Positions 10,659 to 26,106 are shown, counted from the first letter of the stretch. The stretch: 64,000 bases of DNA from Cliona cf. orientalis (GCA_963930775.1 OZ005697.1:2480001-2544000), one strand, 5' to 3'. Program-made: numbers and translations. The notes: generated by a model not told the origin, from the sequence alone.

Positions 10659-13600
10659 TTAGGACTTAGAGCTTTTTTCTAGGAGAGCTCTCATCTCTGC
10701 AATCATCACTTGCTGTTATTCAAAGAGATGCATGCAATAAGAAAATGGTTCTACAAGGCACTCCTATGATTACATCACAATAATAAAATACCTGATGTTG
10801 ACTTAGAGCTTCTTTCATTTGTTTCATTTGTTGCTTTAGTGCTTTAGTCTCACCCTATTAAAATAATGAATTTTTATTGTGCATGCACACACAGTATATA
10901 TATAACAATAATCTAAATCAGATGCCCTTAAACTTAACATCAAGAAATATTATCAGCTTTGTATTGCTAGAGCCAGAGGGCGAAACTTTGTAGGTGACTA
11001 TGAAAATCTTGTAGGTGACTAATGAGATATAGATATCTGTCTGAGAGTCAGTAGCCAATCAAATTGCAGTATTTATTACAGCTATGATCTAATATACCTG
11101 GAGAACATCTTTTACTTCTTTAATTTCCTTTTTCCTCTGTTCCTATATTGATAAGAAATTAGTACGTCAATCTTGCTAGGTCAATCATATCCTTTTTACA
11201 GTATGCTAAACTAACCTGTATAACATCTATGATCTTTTGTTTCACAGATTCGAATGGTTTTTGTTCCATGAAAAACTGCAGAAGTTTAGGGCACTAATAG
11301 AATCTGATACTATACATGTGTGATAATTATGATATATAGATGAGCAGAATGGGCAAATATAATATTATACCTCTTCGGGGTTTAATACTCTGGTGAGACT
11401 GTCCAAAGTATCATAGTCCTTCCCTCCCCACATTGCCTTATTTAGTGCCTTCAGCCAGCAGCGCAGTTTTGATAGCACATGTTGTGGTAGTTTAGAGTTT
11501 ATATATTCACAGAATACAGGTTCTGAGTCATCATCTTTATTGGGATACACTTTTTTTGACTTGATTCTCCATTTTCGGCGGTAGTTGTCAGGAAGGAGTT
11601 CTTCCATGGATAAAACTTGATCAACCTCAAAATTAATTGTCATGCGTGGAGTGCCATAAAACCCATCATCAGAACATAATAATATGAAGTGATAACATAG
11701 AACTTACTAAGAGGGTCAGCTGACGTAAGCTTGCCTGTTCCTGAATTCCTTGAATATCATCAGACGCCAAACCAATCTACTCAGAATATTATTATTATTA
11801 TTATTTGATAATTATTGTGATGAGTCATTAATTTGTATAGCTATATACTTTTTACAAGTGTCAGCAGCTACTATAGACCATATAATAGTCACAGCTGTAT
11901 GCTTTCTTGCACTCATTATGAACCTCATCCGCGCAGTCTCTCTCTGATCATTTTCAATGCATGTCATATATAGCTATTAGGGTTGCTTCCCCATATAAGC
12001 ATCACAAAATATGCCAAGTCAGCTGTATTTCATCTGTATACATGTGTATGTCCTGCAATGCCCTTGATCCGTAGGTGCCCTTGGTGACACCAAGGGCATC
12101 TAGGACATCAGATTCTATGGATCAATGGTATTGCTGACATATTATTATACGGACGAAATACTGCAGACTTGACATATTATTTCGTGATGCTTAGCTACAT
12201 GGTGAAGCAACCGCTATTAGTAAGTAAAAGTTGCAGATATAATATACGTAAGTCAAGCATTTCTTGCATGCACATACATTGAATCAGATCGGGGGAGCTA
12301 TACTTCTATCATGACCTTAGCATACTAGACAACTATAAAAATAATCGAGGTATTATAATATGCAATATTTGCTAGTATTGTATTACTTGTTGCATGACGC
12401 ATGGTCATGTCACAACACATTGCAGATGCAGATGAATGCTGTATAAACCTAAGAGGCCACAAGTGTATTGGGTATGGGATGTAGTTAACCTCACTTACCA
12501 ATGTGTTAATGAACAAAATGGGCATCACAATAAGAAACAAGATCCACAAAATGTAGGAAATTATTGGAAAGGAAATCATTCCATCGGACTCAAAGCCAAG
12601 AATTGTGTTGAATGAGAAGTCTCCTGCCATCATTGATGTTATCTTGAAGAGTGAAGATGTAGGAGATGAAAAGGGAGAAGGCTGTATATGTATAGCAAGG
12701 AGATCATGATGAGTCACCATGACTTGCGCACATGTGTACACATGTACTCATACACACTCACACATGCATACTCCCTACATGCACCCGAAAACTAACAGTG
12801 TCACTGTAGTTGGCAACCTTAATACGTATTAGCTACTTACCACAACACTTGGTTCATAAAATATCATAAAGAATGTCAGTGCAAAGGCAATGTTCAGAAG
12901 TAGAAAAAGAATCACAATTTTGAGGAAGGTGCGACAGATGGTGGTGAACATGAGCACATAGACTCCAGTCAGTGGGAAGTCGGAGAAAAGGATCATCAGG
13001 TTAATCCATGCAAAGAAGATGGCCACAATTCCAAGCTGCCACTGCCACCGATAGGGACAGAGACATTTGTCATGGAACACCCACACAAAGATGAGTGAGA
13101 AAACATAGATAGTAATCTCTATCCAGTTGACCAAACTGACGAAATATTTCTTCTTCAGCGTCACAAGTTGATAGCCCTCCCACAGAAGACGATATAAGAC
13201 CATAATGATAACAACAGCAGCAGTGAAGTAGAGACCATCCCTGGTGCTTGTTCTCAGTCCTTCTGTACATCATAAACTTTATAGTTATAGCTATAGCTAT
13301 TATAGTGAATTGGAGGGTATCTAAGTTTATATGAACAAGCTGGCTTAAATTGAACTACTTTGGAGTATGCTCTTTAATTGTGTTTCGGATAGGGTGTTAC
13401 ATAAAAATTAATGCCTTAAGCACCCAGCATAAATGATAGCTCTCAATTACCATATTACGGGAAACTTTCGAGAGAGAAAACCTTCCCGAATCTCTCAATT
13501 TTACAGCCACCTGCAAAAGTTTTCTCCACGAAATACTAGGCATGCCATGCACACCCAGTTTAACATTCCGTGAAAGCAAATGCTCCCTTCCTACCAATCC

Positions 13601-16600
13601 ACAAAAGTTTTTGCCTTTAAAAATTTCCCACTATAATATTATTATGGTACTTTTACCACAAACAGTACACATGCAGTGGCAACTAGCTAGGGTTTGGGTG
13701 TCAACGTCACTAGCTATAGCTAATGACCTATTTGATAACACGGACAAAAGATTATGTAAAAATGTGCATTTACCCTCTCCAATTAGTCTCTTCAGCATTA
13801 ATTTCTAAGATGTAAGCAACTCACCACAGGTATTTAGGCTTTCTTTCTGGCTTGTATCATTAGGAGATATAGAGGCATTATTGACAACTGTCGGATTACC
13901 TAACACAATATGACAATAAGGATGAGATTTGGGACTCGAGGCTTAGCTAATTGTATAAAATTGATATGTCGAAATTCGAAACCTAGCATAAGTAGCATAA
14001 TGAAAACCAATTCCCCGACCTACGCAGTCAAGATCGTAGCATGTGTATGGCTCACTAATAAAAGTAACTGTTACACAAAGCGTCATTCAAATTGTGTAGA
14101 CATGCATGTTGGTACTACCGTAGAGTCCTGGGCAAGCACCCACTCCCTGGTATACGTAAGCATCCATGTAGCACATTTTAAGGGATCAATGTAACAGCTT
14201 CTATATATAAACGTATGGAAATTAGATTCCATGCGGGCCAAAATTGCGAGTTATGTTTAAGTGCCCGTGGGCACTTACCCAGGACACTACGATAATATTA
14301 TTATAATAGTCAGATTGTAGCATTATTGGTCTCTGCATACACTTACAAGTTCCACTCAATGGATTTGGGACAACCAGTGTGAATGCTGTCAGGAAGATCA
14401 AAAACAAAGTGTAGCTGAAGAGGTTTATGAAGTAGGCTAGTTGGCCAAACTTCAACCATTTGTAGTGCAGCAAACAGCAGATAAGTGGGTGAGCAAGGAT
14501 CCTCCAGCTCTCTTTTTTCTTAGTCTGAAGTGGAGAATTGATGTGTTGCATTATTGGGGAGAGCAAAACAACCCCCTGCTGCACTCAATTCAGTTATCTA
14601 GCTGTATATAACACTGTTGTATGAGCTGTGAAAGGGCAGATCTAGAAAACATAAACATGCAGTAGCTAATGTGTCTCAGAGGATCTCACATATTATGTTT
14701 CATCGTAGGGCCTGATAACCACAGAAAATTATGTTGCTACAATATTATTATTATATTAGACATCTAATTACAATGTACTAGCTCTTACTAATGTAAAAGC
14801 ATCCACCCTTTAAGTTACTATGTACTAGCTGAAAGTTAATTCTAAACATACCATGAGTGTAAGAGGATGATTGGACTTGCTAAATTTACACTTAGGCCTC
14901 CTTTTGGTAGAGATATTACCATTAGGTTCTGGAGACCTGCGTTCGTGTAATGATATTAACTAATAATGTAGTAATTACCTACTACATGCATTCTGACTGA
15001 CCCCCTTTGAGCCTGATCAAGAGTGATAGAATCTTCAAGACCTTCAATAAACTCAAAGTTGAACTCTACCCAGCAATCTTTATTGGTACGAGAGGTAAAT
15101 GCTTCAGGTTTACAGCATCTGTCCAGAACTTTCTCAGCTACCTCTATAGAAGTAGCAGATGTGATAGCATTATCACACTAAAGTGCTTACAACAAGCAAA
15201 ATTATTAGCTATCCAGAGTAGATTCTATAGATATGTTCCCATGCAGAGGATGAAATAACAAAACATGCAGTGGTGTAGCAGTGTAAACTGTACTCAGTCT
15301 GAGAGATTTGGATCTGTTTTACATTATACCAGGAGCATAATAATTATTATAATATAGGAGCCGCCTGAAGAGCGGTGAAGGAGCGTCCGACTATGTATAC
15401 CATAGGGTTCGCTGTAGCCTGTGTTAGGCTAAGTAGCTACTTAAGGAATGTGCAGCTGGTGCAGTGCCTGGCAGATTACTTTTGTACAAGCCACACTGTG
15501 CTAGCTAATTGACTTAGTTTGTGATGGCTTGCAGTGTGGTTGTAGTACTATCACTGTGAAAAGTGGCCACTGTATCAGTGCTTAGCCAATGGAAATACCC
15601 TACAGCTCCCCACTCCATAATAATATATTATTATTATTATTAAGTAAAGCAATTCTAATGAACTTCGCCTAACACATCTGATACTCAGTCGGATGCTCCT
15701 TCAGGCGGCTCATATGCTCCTGATTATACTTACCTCAGCTATAATAATATTATTATTATGATCCTATATCTATGCCATCCTACGTATACGTATACAGGAA
15801 TGCTGTAGCTATAGGTTTGTAACATCATAGTAGCTAGTACATTGTACTCCTACCTAATCTACTCCTGTTATCACTTATTTTGCAAATTAATAATACAAAG
15901 TTGAAACCTGGCATTCTTGATACAAGTTCACGAAATGGGGTCGAGTCCATTTTGCTGTTGTAACGACGCAATGCTTTTTCCCACTCATCGCTTTCAACCA
16001 CAGCCATAGCACAGTCTCTAAACATTCAAGAGAGTAGATAATTTAGGTATGTTTGCACGTACTGCAATTATGAGGAATTCTAGCATCTAAGTATTTGCAC
16101 ACTATACAAACATTGATCCTTCTTGGATAGAAACTTCAAGCGGAGTCAATCCATCTGAATCCCTAAAAAAATAATAATTATTATTACAGAGGGATTCCAC
16201 TCATATTAAATTTATCGACCTCTAATATCGAAATTACATACTCAATATCAACTCTAGCTCCATGATCAAGCAGAACCTTAGCAACTGCTCCATGTCCCCA
16301 TCTGCAAGCCCTACGTAATGGTGTCTGGTCACTAGCGTCACTGGGATAGTGGAGATAATAATAAATACCCGTAAATAAAAAGGAATGTGCATTGTGGTAC
16401 TTGTTTCATCATTCCCACTGCCAGTGCTTAATCACCTAAGATGTTAGGTACTAGCTGTCACAATCAGCACTATGTCTAAATTTGAATGAATGGTGCATGA
16501 TATAACTTACATCGCATTTACTTTTGCACCATGATCAACCAGCAAGCAAGCAACTTCACTGTTAGCTGCAAAGTGAAGAGGTGTGGCATTCTTGCCATCC

Positions 16601-19600
16601 CTGATGTTAAAGAAAAGCATCGTAACAAAATTCATTCTGACTCGTAAGTTAGCTACTATTCAGCATATCCCACGGTACAGTAGCTAGCTATAATTATGGC
16701 AAACTTGCATGATACAACATACTATGACAGAAGCTGTCCATTGTAGCTAAGTGCTGCTTAGTAACTAACGATATAAGTGCATGACTTACCTTACATCTAT
16801 CTTCGTATGGGGATCAGTTATCAGAAATTTAACAACTTCACCATGGCCTTCTTGACATGCTATGTGAAGTGGTGTCAAACCCTCCTCATTCCTGCAAAGC
16901 ACGTAGGGAAAACTGAACATGAACCAACTCCTATATGGCCTGTCTCTGTTTGTACACCACTGGCTAAACGTTTGTCATCAGCTAGCTCTTGTGCATGGAA
17001 TTAAAAATGAATAGCTACAACTCACAAAGCTTCCAGGTTTGCACCATGGTCACATATCAGTGCACTAGCAACTTCGGTGTGCCCTTCCGAACATGCCCAA
17101 TGTAATGGGGTGTTGGCATAGCCGTCTTCCAAATCAACACACTCTGGGCTTAGTTCAATCATTTTCTTAAGTAGACTGCGGAGTATGGGAACATCAGGGC
17201 AAGTACTTAAAAACATCTCTACCAACTCCATATTATAAAGTGGAGGGGGATGAATATTATGAGCTCACTTCTTGTATCCTTCTTTAGAAGCTTGGTGAAC
17301 TGGTGCTAGATCTTCATATTCCCAGTTCTGCAGTGCTGTGAAATCTTCCCGAGCCTGAGCACAAACTAGCAACATTGCAATCTCAGGTTGCTTGTTATGA
17401 ATAGCATTTGCAAGAAAAATGTGTTCTTTGTTGTCTTGCTCATCAATCTGACATACTGTCTGAGATAGATCTCTGCATGTATGCACATGATAATATAATA
17501 CTATTGCATTATAGTCATGTAGGGATTAGCTATAACAGATTTTTCCATATGCATCACATAGCTAGTAAGGGTACACCACAGTGCTAATAACATACCCCAG
17601 TTCTAAGCAGTGCAGCCAATCTTTCACAGTATTTACCTGTCCATCTTGTATGGCCTACAATAATAATATTATGATTGTGAACGTGTCATGATTATTCATT
17701 TTATAGCAGGTGGTCCCTAATAGCTATTATGTCCATCAGTCCCTCTGGATGACTGAACTAGACCTCTCTAGAGCATAATGTCGTATGTACCCCACACACC
17801 CTGAGATTAGCTATTGAAGTGTACTGGTAGCTATAGTAATATGGTATATGGTAACCTTGTTCCCAGGCTCTCTTGGGGGAGGGAAAAGAGAGCCTGGTAA
17901 CGACCGCATGTGCATGTGCCAAAATCTCCATAATTATACTATCCGTGGACTACTTGATTGTATGCTACTAGCCAAGTTCAAACGTCATCCAAACACTCGA
18001 AGAATATCTTGCCATCGGCTAGTGGTGGTGTCTATAGGAGGCTTAAATGAGATAATCATTCAAATGTTGACTTTTGTCCCCTTGAAAGACCCGGCGTTTT
18101 ATCGTGAAAGCTGGCTTACCATGTTTTATTGGTAAGGATTTGCACACGCGTATATGCAGTTGTTACCAGGCTCTCTTTTCCCCTCCCCCAAGAGAGCCTG
18201 GGGACGAAGCTAGGTATATGGCATCAGCATCGATGGAAGTGGAACAGGAAGTCACACTGGCTCCCCACTTGGAGATGCTGTATGACCAGCTCTTGTACCA
18301 TTTTTTCCCAATAATAATACCAATATTAATCCTATTGTTCTAATCCAAACCCTAGCCCCTAATATAGTCTGGGTGCCAGACTACCTAGCTAATCCACATT
18401 GTCCATACAGAAATCTGTTAGCAATTGCCCAATTGCACCTAGTCCACTTCGTGAGTCCCATAACATGTGCATGCATGCATGTATGGCTCTGCAAAGCCAT
18501 GCCAATATACTGCATTGCATACACATTTTGGACACGTCCATAAGCTAATTAGCTAATGAGACTCAATGGTTAGCTAATAGTTATGCACCTATCAATACTA
18601 GTGACATGCAGGGCCTGTTTGGGGCGAGCCTGAGCTGTGACAAAGCAGATGAGAAAAATTACAGACCATCAAGCAGTGATACGAGGGTGTGGCATTGCCA
18701 CCTGCAGGCCTTCCCTTTTTCCAGCATTAATATGCTTGTCTTCAATTTGTTCGTCTACGAGCAAGGGTGGGGCTAACAGGGGATTAATTTGACTTTTTCT
18801 AGAAATGAATGCCCCCCCACACAGGGGGCAATATTTTCAAGTCAAAATGCTAGTGTAGGACATTGCTTTCTTTCAGTGTATTTAGAAAGACTATAAAAAT
18901 CAAAAGCTCCACCCTATAGCTAGGGCAAGGTTAAGAAGTCAGTAATCCTCTCTCTTTCCTCTGCAACGCCGCTGTGGGCTAGTGTAGTCTGAGTCTTATT
19001 GTACTTGTGTCATTTACTGACTTAGCACTGACTGATCATATCACATGAGCATACACAATAAGTAGAACAGCATTATGCAATACGATTACGTCATTAATAA
19101 ACCTAACAATTACATCACTAAACCACAAATCAGGAACACAACTCAACTAATTAAACAGATCAGGAAACACCGTTATTACATCACCCGCTCCCTATCTCAC
19201 ACGTCCTCGGGTGTTCAAAGTTTACTTTCGAAGATTGTAGCGAGTTCGAGCTCGCTTTCGCTCTTTCTTTGGCCCAAGCCACGATTCGTCGGCCAACTCA
19301 GGTGGGCAGGGAGTGACTCGGTCAACATTCACAAGTATTGGTTTCATATTAGGCTTGTCAACCGGTCTGACAGACAATCCATTCGTCAACACCTCGACAA
19401 TTCTGTACGGCCCATGATATGGAAGTGAAAGTTTGTCTGTTTTCTCGTGAGGCATGAACACCATAACCCTGCCTGCCACCTGGTACTTGGGCTCCTTTGA
19501 ATGTTTGTCGTATTGAACCTTCTGACGTTGTTGTGCCTTACCAATGTTCTGTTTCGCCACTTGCCATGTTTTCGTTAAACCTCGAGTTAATTCCGCACAA

Positions 19601-22600
19601 TAGTCTTCTGCATCTACTTGATACTGGGTGCGGGTTTCAGAGAATGCAGTTTCGGTAGGCAAACGTGAATCACGACCATAAACCATGTAGAACGGTGACT
19701 CCCCAGTTGAAGAGTGTGGTCTAGCCCGATAAGCAAATAACACCTGCTGGAGGTGCACATCCCATGATGGACCGAACTCCTTAGCATGCTTGGCTAACAT
19801 TGTTTGCAGAGTCCTATTAAAGTTTTCCACGAGTCCATCGCACTGAGGATGGTATGCGGTGGTATTGATCTTGTGCATGCCGAGCAAGTTGCATACCTCC
19901 TGCATAAGACCTGATAGTAAGTTCTGACCCCTGTCTGACAACAACTCGGCAGGTACCCCATGCCGGCAGACAATGTTATCAACTAGTAACCTGGCTATAG
20001 TCTCACTGGTTTGATCCTCAGTGGCATAGGCCTCCACCCACTTCGTAAGATAATCCATGAAGACTATCACGTACTGGTTCCCCCTTTCCGTCAGCGGCAT
20101 CTTCATAATGTCGACTCCTACCCTTTCAAAGGGTCCAGAAACTGGAATTGGCTGCAGTGGAGCTCTGTGCCGACGGCCAGTACCATTGTGAGAAGCACAG
20201 GTGAGGCAAGCACGGCAGTAACGATGTACATCCCCATACATCCCTTCCCACCAATACCGCCTAGCCAGGGTATTATACATACTCCTAGCAGCAAAATGAC
20301 CAGAAAGACTACCACCATGAATTTCCTCCAACAACTTCCTCTGAGAGTTGGAAGGTACAGCTACTCGGAGTGAATTCTCACGAGCCACATCTACATAAAA
20401 CAAAACACCATCTTGTATTGTGAATCGAGACCGCTCCAAAACCAAACGCTTGGCCAGCTTCTCGTCAGTGGGCAATACTCCACCATCCAGGTATTCAATA
20501 ATAGCCTTTAATTTGGGATCATCTCGCTGCTGACTAGCCATATTGTCAGTAGCAACCGTATTAGTGGTTGTCTCATCTGCCTGTACCGAGTTTACAGACT
20601 CCAGAGGGGCTCTGGAAAGGGCATCCGCATTGCTATGCTGACGACCCGGACGATACTTAATTTCCACATTGAACTCAGCAATCGTCTGACCCCACCTAGC
20701 CAGCTTCCCAGACTGGTGCTTAGCCTTAAGCAGAGCACGGAGTGGAGCATGATCAGTGACAACCACACAAGCATGACCCAATAGGTACGCTCTAAAGTGT
20801 CTGAGCGCCCACACAACCCCTAAGGCCTCCAAGTCAGTGATCCCATAATTTTTCTCATGCTTCGACAAAGTACGGCTAGCATAAGCCACAGGGTGATTTT
20901 TGCCTTCCTCACCCTCCTGTTCTAGCACTGCCCCCAACCCTTTCCCACTAGCATCAGTGTGCAAAGTGAACGGGCGAGCAAAATCAGGGTAAGCTAGTAC
21001 AGGTGGCTCTGATAGCAACTGTTTCAAACTGTCAAAAGATTGTTGACATTCCCCGGTCCAGTGAAATGGTACCTCCTGCCTAGTCAGGGAATGCAACGGC
21101 CCAGCTACCCGTGCAAAGTTGGGTACAAATCGACGATAATACCCAGCAAGGCCTAAGAACTCCCGGACCTCCTTCACATTTGTGGGATTCCTAAATTCCT
21201 TTACTGCCTTAACCTTGTCAGGATTGGGTAAGATTCCCTCAGCTGTGATAACATGCCCCAAGTAGTGTACTTTAGGGGATGCAAACTCACACTTTGCCGG
21301 GTGTAGTCTCACTCCAACCTCCCTCAATCGATCAAAGACCAGCTGCAGGTGCTCCAGATGTTCACCCACCGAACTGGAGAAAACAATCATATCATCAATA
21401 TAGACATTACAAAACTCACCAAACCCTCGTAACGCATGGTGCATTAAACGCTGGAATGTCGCCGGCCCATTGCACACTCCAAACGGCATGACACGAAACT
21501 CGTATAGCCCATCATGTGTCGAAAAGGCTGTCTTCTCCTGCGATTCGGACCCCATCTTAATCTGCCAGTATCCTGAGCGAGCGTCGAGAGTGGTGAAGAT
21601 CTTTTTCCCACCAAGTTGATCCAACATGTCATCGATGCGAGGCATCGGGAAGACATCTTTCCGAGTAACCGCATTTAGCACCCGATAATCAACACAGAAT
21701 CGGTACTCGCCACTCTTCTTTTTCACCAGCACCACCGGACTACTCCAGGGGCTGTTCGACTCTTGCACTACCTTGGTCTTGAGCATGTTGTCCACTAGCC
21801 CTTTAATCGTTGGCCTGAGGGAAAATGGAACTCTCCTAGGTGGTTGGCGTATAGGAGGACTATCCCCAGTATCGATTTCGTGCCTGATTCCTTCCACCTC
21901 GCCTCTTTCCAATTCAGAGAGTGCAAACACATCATGGGCTTCCAAAACAAAGTCACGCACCCTCGTTTGCTCATCTTGCGTCAGCCCTTCCTCACTGACT
22001 CTCAACATTTCTTTCAACTTTTCCACTCTTTCTTTTTGAATATTCTCATCGATTCGATTTACCAGTCCCACTGGTTCCTCGTTCGTTTCGTCATTAACCA
22101 GTTCCCCTGGTGATATCTCAACACACGGCTCAATTTGTCCCACAGGTATCCCAATGGATAATTTGTGTGTGTCACGACTTGGATTCTGGACCAACAAATG
22201 CACACACCCTTCGTCATCAGGTTGAACTACGGACTCTTCGATCTTTAAACCAGTATCTGCCATCCAACGTTGGTTTGGTTGGAAGAACACAGAATCAGTT
22301 GAAGGAGTACTGTTAGGCAACTTTGCTTTGATGATGACAGCTCCTCCACCTGGAACTCGTTTGGGTTGTATGAAACAAACAGTTGGGCTTCGATCTCCTC
22401 CTCGTGGTTCCACTCCAGGACCTGGCACCATCAGTCCCAACGGAATCACCACGTTCGTGCCTAGCAAGCACGGCTCTCCTCCCACCCCAAGGTCAGAACG
22501 GAGGAAGACAGTTGAGGTGACTGATTTGCCTCCCCACTCAAAAGTGAGCTCAACACACGCCCCAATTGGTATCGGTCGCTGGCTGTAGTCTCGCAGCACG

Positions 22601-25600
22601 AGGCCTGAGTCGAGTGGCTTCAATGCCTCCTTCAAAATGCCAGCTCTCCGTCCAATTTTCTGAAACAAATTGAATGACATTATGGTTGCTGATGAGCCCG
22701 GATCAACCATGCCTTCCACAGGAGTACCACCAACAGTAACAGTGGCATAGTAGAGGGGGCCAAGCGAACCTGTGACGGCGTCGACTGCGGCATTGGAGGA
22801 GTATGACTTACTCATCCGTTGGTACTCGGCTTCTGCAAGCTGATCAGCCAGCCGACGACATTGGTCATCGAGGCTCTCCTCTCCCCTAGTGACACGTGCA
22901 GCCTTGACTGCTGAACTCGAGCCAGATCGAGTATTCTCCCTTGCGGGTGTCTCAGATGGCGGTCGTCTCTGTGGACAGTCCCTCTGCTTGTGGCGGGTAC
23001 TTCCACATTCTCGGCAGCGTGGAAACCGGGAGGAGTTTGACCAGTGACCTGTACGACTAGTGTTTGATCCACGATCAGCTGAACTGGAGGGCGTTGCAGC
23101 ACTGCTGCTGCTACCTGGCGGCTTGTGGAGCTCGTTCAGTTGTCGCTCCTGCTCCTCGGCTGCCCTCGCTTGGTGCAGGCTGTCTGCAAACGTCTTCGCT
23201 GATGGAAGAACTTTTTCCTGCCACTTCATCTTTAGCCCAAGCACAAATAGGTCACGCTTCAATAGGTCCTTCGACTCTTGGTCCATCCCGGATCGACGAC
23301 CATAGCTGCGATCAAAAAGTGTTTCAAATTCCTGCGCATACTGGTCAACAGACTCAGATGGCAGCTGCTTCCTTTTCATTAGCTGAGCAGAGAGGAGTGC
23401 ATCTCTCCTGGCAGGTGCCAGACGCTTCTTCAGGCCTTCTACGGCAGACTTGAAGGAGCTCTTTGACTCTGAAGGTAGTACTTCAAACAGGCGCTCCGCT
23501 CTACCCTTCAAGCGTAGCTCGAGCTGTACTAGCTTCTCCCTGTCACTCCAACTTTCCAACTCAGCATACTTCTCTAACTTACGCACCCATCGCTCAAACA
23601 AGTCCTCATCATCCCTACACTCTTCACCCGAAAATGTAGGCAGAGTAGGTAGTGATAGGCGTACCGTTCGTCCACTGTTGGCCACAGGTACAGTCTCCTT
23701 CTTATGCTGTGGGTCGGGGGTACACCCGCTCCCTGTGCTTGAGGACGGTGGGGGTGCTTCCGTATCCATAGCCTTTGGCTCATTCTGCCGACTCAGCTTC
23801 TCTTTCAGTAGAGCTATGAGCTCATCTCTGGCCTCAAGCTCTTTCCTGTGGTCTCTCTGAGCCTGCTCTCTCACCCTAGCAGCTTGTAGCTCAGCATCTC
23901 TCTCGGCGCTCTCGAGTTTCCACTCCAAGCGATCAACTTCGTCGCGAGCATCGTCAAGTTCGAGTTCTAATTGACGCACATGCTCCTCTGACCCCGCGAG
24001 GTCAGACTCCGCCCTTTTCAATCTTGTCTTGACCTCACGTTCGACCCCGGACGCCACGTGGTCCGTAGTACCTTCGAGATCTTTCTTGAGCTGTCCAATC
24101 TCCTGCTCAAGACCGAGCACACGCCGCTCTGCCTCATCGGCTCTCTCCAGAGCCTCGTCTCTTTCGGCTTCAACGTCGGCATCGAGACGCCTCTCAGCGG
24201 CTCGGAGCTTCTCTGTTAGCTGATCAACGGCTTGCTTTAAATCAGCCTTCGTCTTTTGCTTAGGTGGCATGATAACCGAACGAACACAGTCCCACTGCGT
24301 ATTTTGGCCACCTTTGGTCTCGGCGGGACCTCCAAATGCAACGCCGCTGTGGGCTAGCGTAGTCTGAGTCTTATTGTACTTGTGTCATTTACTGACTTAG
24401 CACTGACTGATCATATCACATGAGCATACACAATAAGTAGAACAGCATTATGCAATACGATTACGTCATTAATAAACCTAACAATTACATCACTAAACCA
24501 CAAATCAGGAACACAACTCAACTAATTAAACAGATCAGGAAACACCGTTATTACACCTCCACCTATGCAGGTAGTAGGGCATAATTTTGACAGGTGAATT
24601 AAGAAGAAATATTTTGATCTTCTTTAATTTAATCGTTAATTAACTAGCTACAATCGTATAATGAATAATCCATGGTTGTTCCCCCTTCTGATCCAAAGTA
24701 CCTACCAAACCCACTGTCATAACGCAAAACTAGTGTGATACTGCACTGCACATGTAATGCATGTTGCCTAGACTTTTATAACAATAATGCTAGCCAGTGT
24801 TTATGTGTACACTGAGGACATCAATCTGTTCAGCTGCATGTTAGGTATAGCTTTTATGTGTTCTGTGCAAATAGGTGTAGATAGGTGTTAACCATGCTGG
24901 TGTTGCATGCGTGACTAGACCTCACTCATTTGTGACCCCTTGGTGAACTTTGTAATTCACTCTGTGTGTGCTCTCCTGGGCCGCTAGTAGTTTCTATAGG
25001 GTTTGTAACTATTTTGTATTAGGCCTTACCTTTGTGTGTATCTTATAGGTTTTTACATTATGTTGAGATATATGTTATAGCATTTTGGACATTCTTGTCT
25101 GTGATCGGATTAAAGAGTTGCAGTGTGTGTACGTATGTGTACCTCGGCGAGGCGTTCCCTGAGAACCTGCTATACACGCTACAAAATGGAGTGGATTTAT
25201 ATGAGAACTAATTATAAGGTGAGCAGTCCAGAATCTTGAGTTAGTGGAAATGAAAAAGGAAGAAAGAACGACAAAATCACATTTTTTACACTATTTTAAA
25301 ATAGCTTGTTCAGGCATAGCTACCTGATCATTTCCACAGATGTGTGGGGGCTTATTGATGGATAGGTATTCTGGTATAATAGATTATGAGTATGATAGTT
25401 AAAAAAATCTTAAAATCTGTGTTATTAATGTTCTTGTATGTATGAAAACTTGACCACTTGCCTAGTAGCTGCATGCATAATGGTTCATATGCATAATGGT
25501 TCATATGGTAAAAGGTCGTCAATATAGTGCGTACACACATTGATACTGGCGCCTCAATCGCAGAGATGGAGTCTGAGAGTCGACCGCGGCCGACTCTCGA

Positions 25601-26073
25601 CCTCGACACTTACATCACAGGAGACGAACTCGACAGCTTCTGAACATCAGGTTAGTCGCGGCATGGCACACAGTGTGCGTGCTATATATAGCTAGCACTA
25701 GGCTAGCTTTATTTATCCACGGGATTACGTCAGCCAAGAGAACGCTGGATACATGCGTCAGATATTCTACATATATACCGATTTCAGGTCTCTGAAAGGC
25801 TCCACGGAGGCCCTGAGTTTTCTGGCAATTACCTCATAGATTACGTCATCATTACCTAATAACCGCAGAAAAGTAAATTTCTACTAGGCAAGTAATGAAC
25901 AACTTAGAGACCACATCCCGAGTCCCCCATGAAAAGTAGCCGCCATAAATTCGAACTAGGACACATCGATAAACTGCGCGCATGCTCCGTACACGCGTAT
26001 ACTGCGGCACGCGGCTTGAGCCGGTTGACCCGGACGTGACCTCCACTGCCATGTGCTAGACTGTATAGGGAAA

Positions 26074-26106
<33 letters not shown>

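Larger units (their letters stand above)
18962..24555 (-). mobile_element. Ty3/gypsy LTR retrotransposon, full length
   Basis: The element is bounded by two 219-bp LTRs that start TG and end CA, with a 4-bp target duplication CCTC (18958-18961 and 24556-24559). On the minus strand, a candidate primer-binding site TGGAGGTCCCGCCGAGACC begins 2-3 bases inside the upstream LTR (about 24333-24315). A purine-rich tract GATAGGGAGCGGGTGA precedes the downstream LTR (19181-19196). The internal part is one uninterrupted gag-pol frame. It lies in intron 1 of the TRP channel gene in the same orientation as the gene. By eye the LTRs differ at one position, so the insertion is recent. Confidence 0.95.

Noticed and set aside
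20011-24223. Many frames on the plus strand opposite gag-pol
   Set aside because: Antisense shadows of the gypsy polyprotein; no motifs or independent start context.
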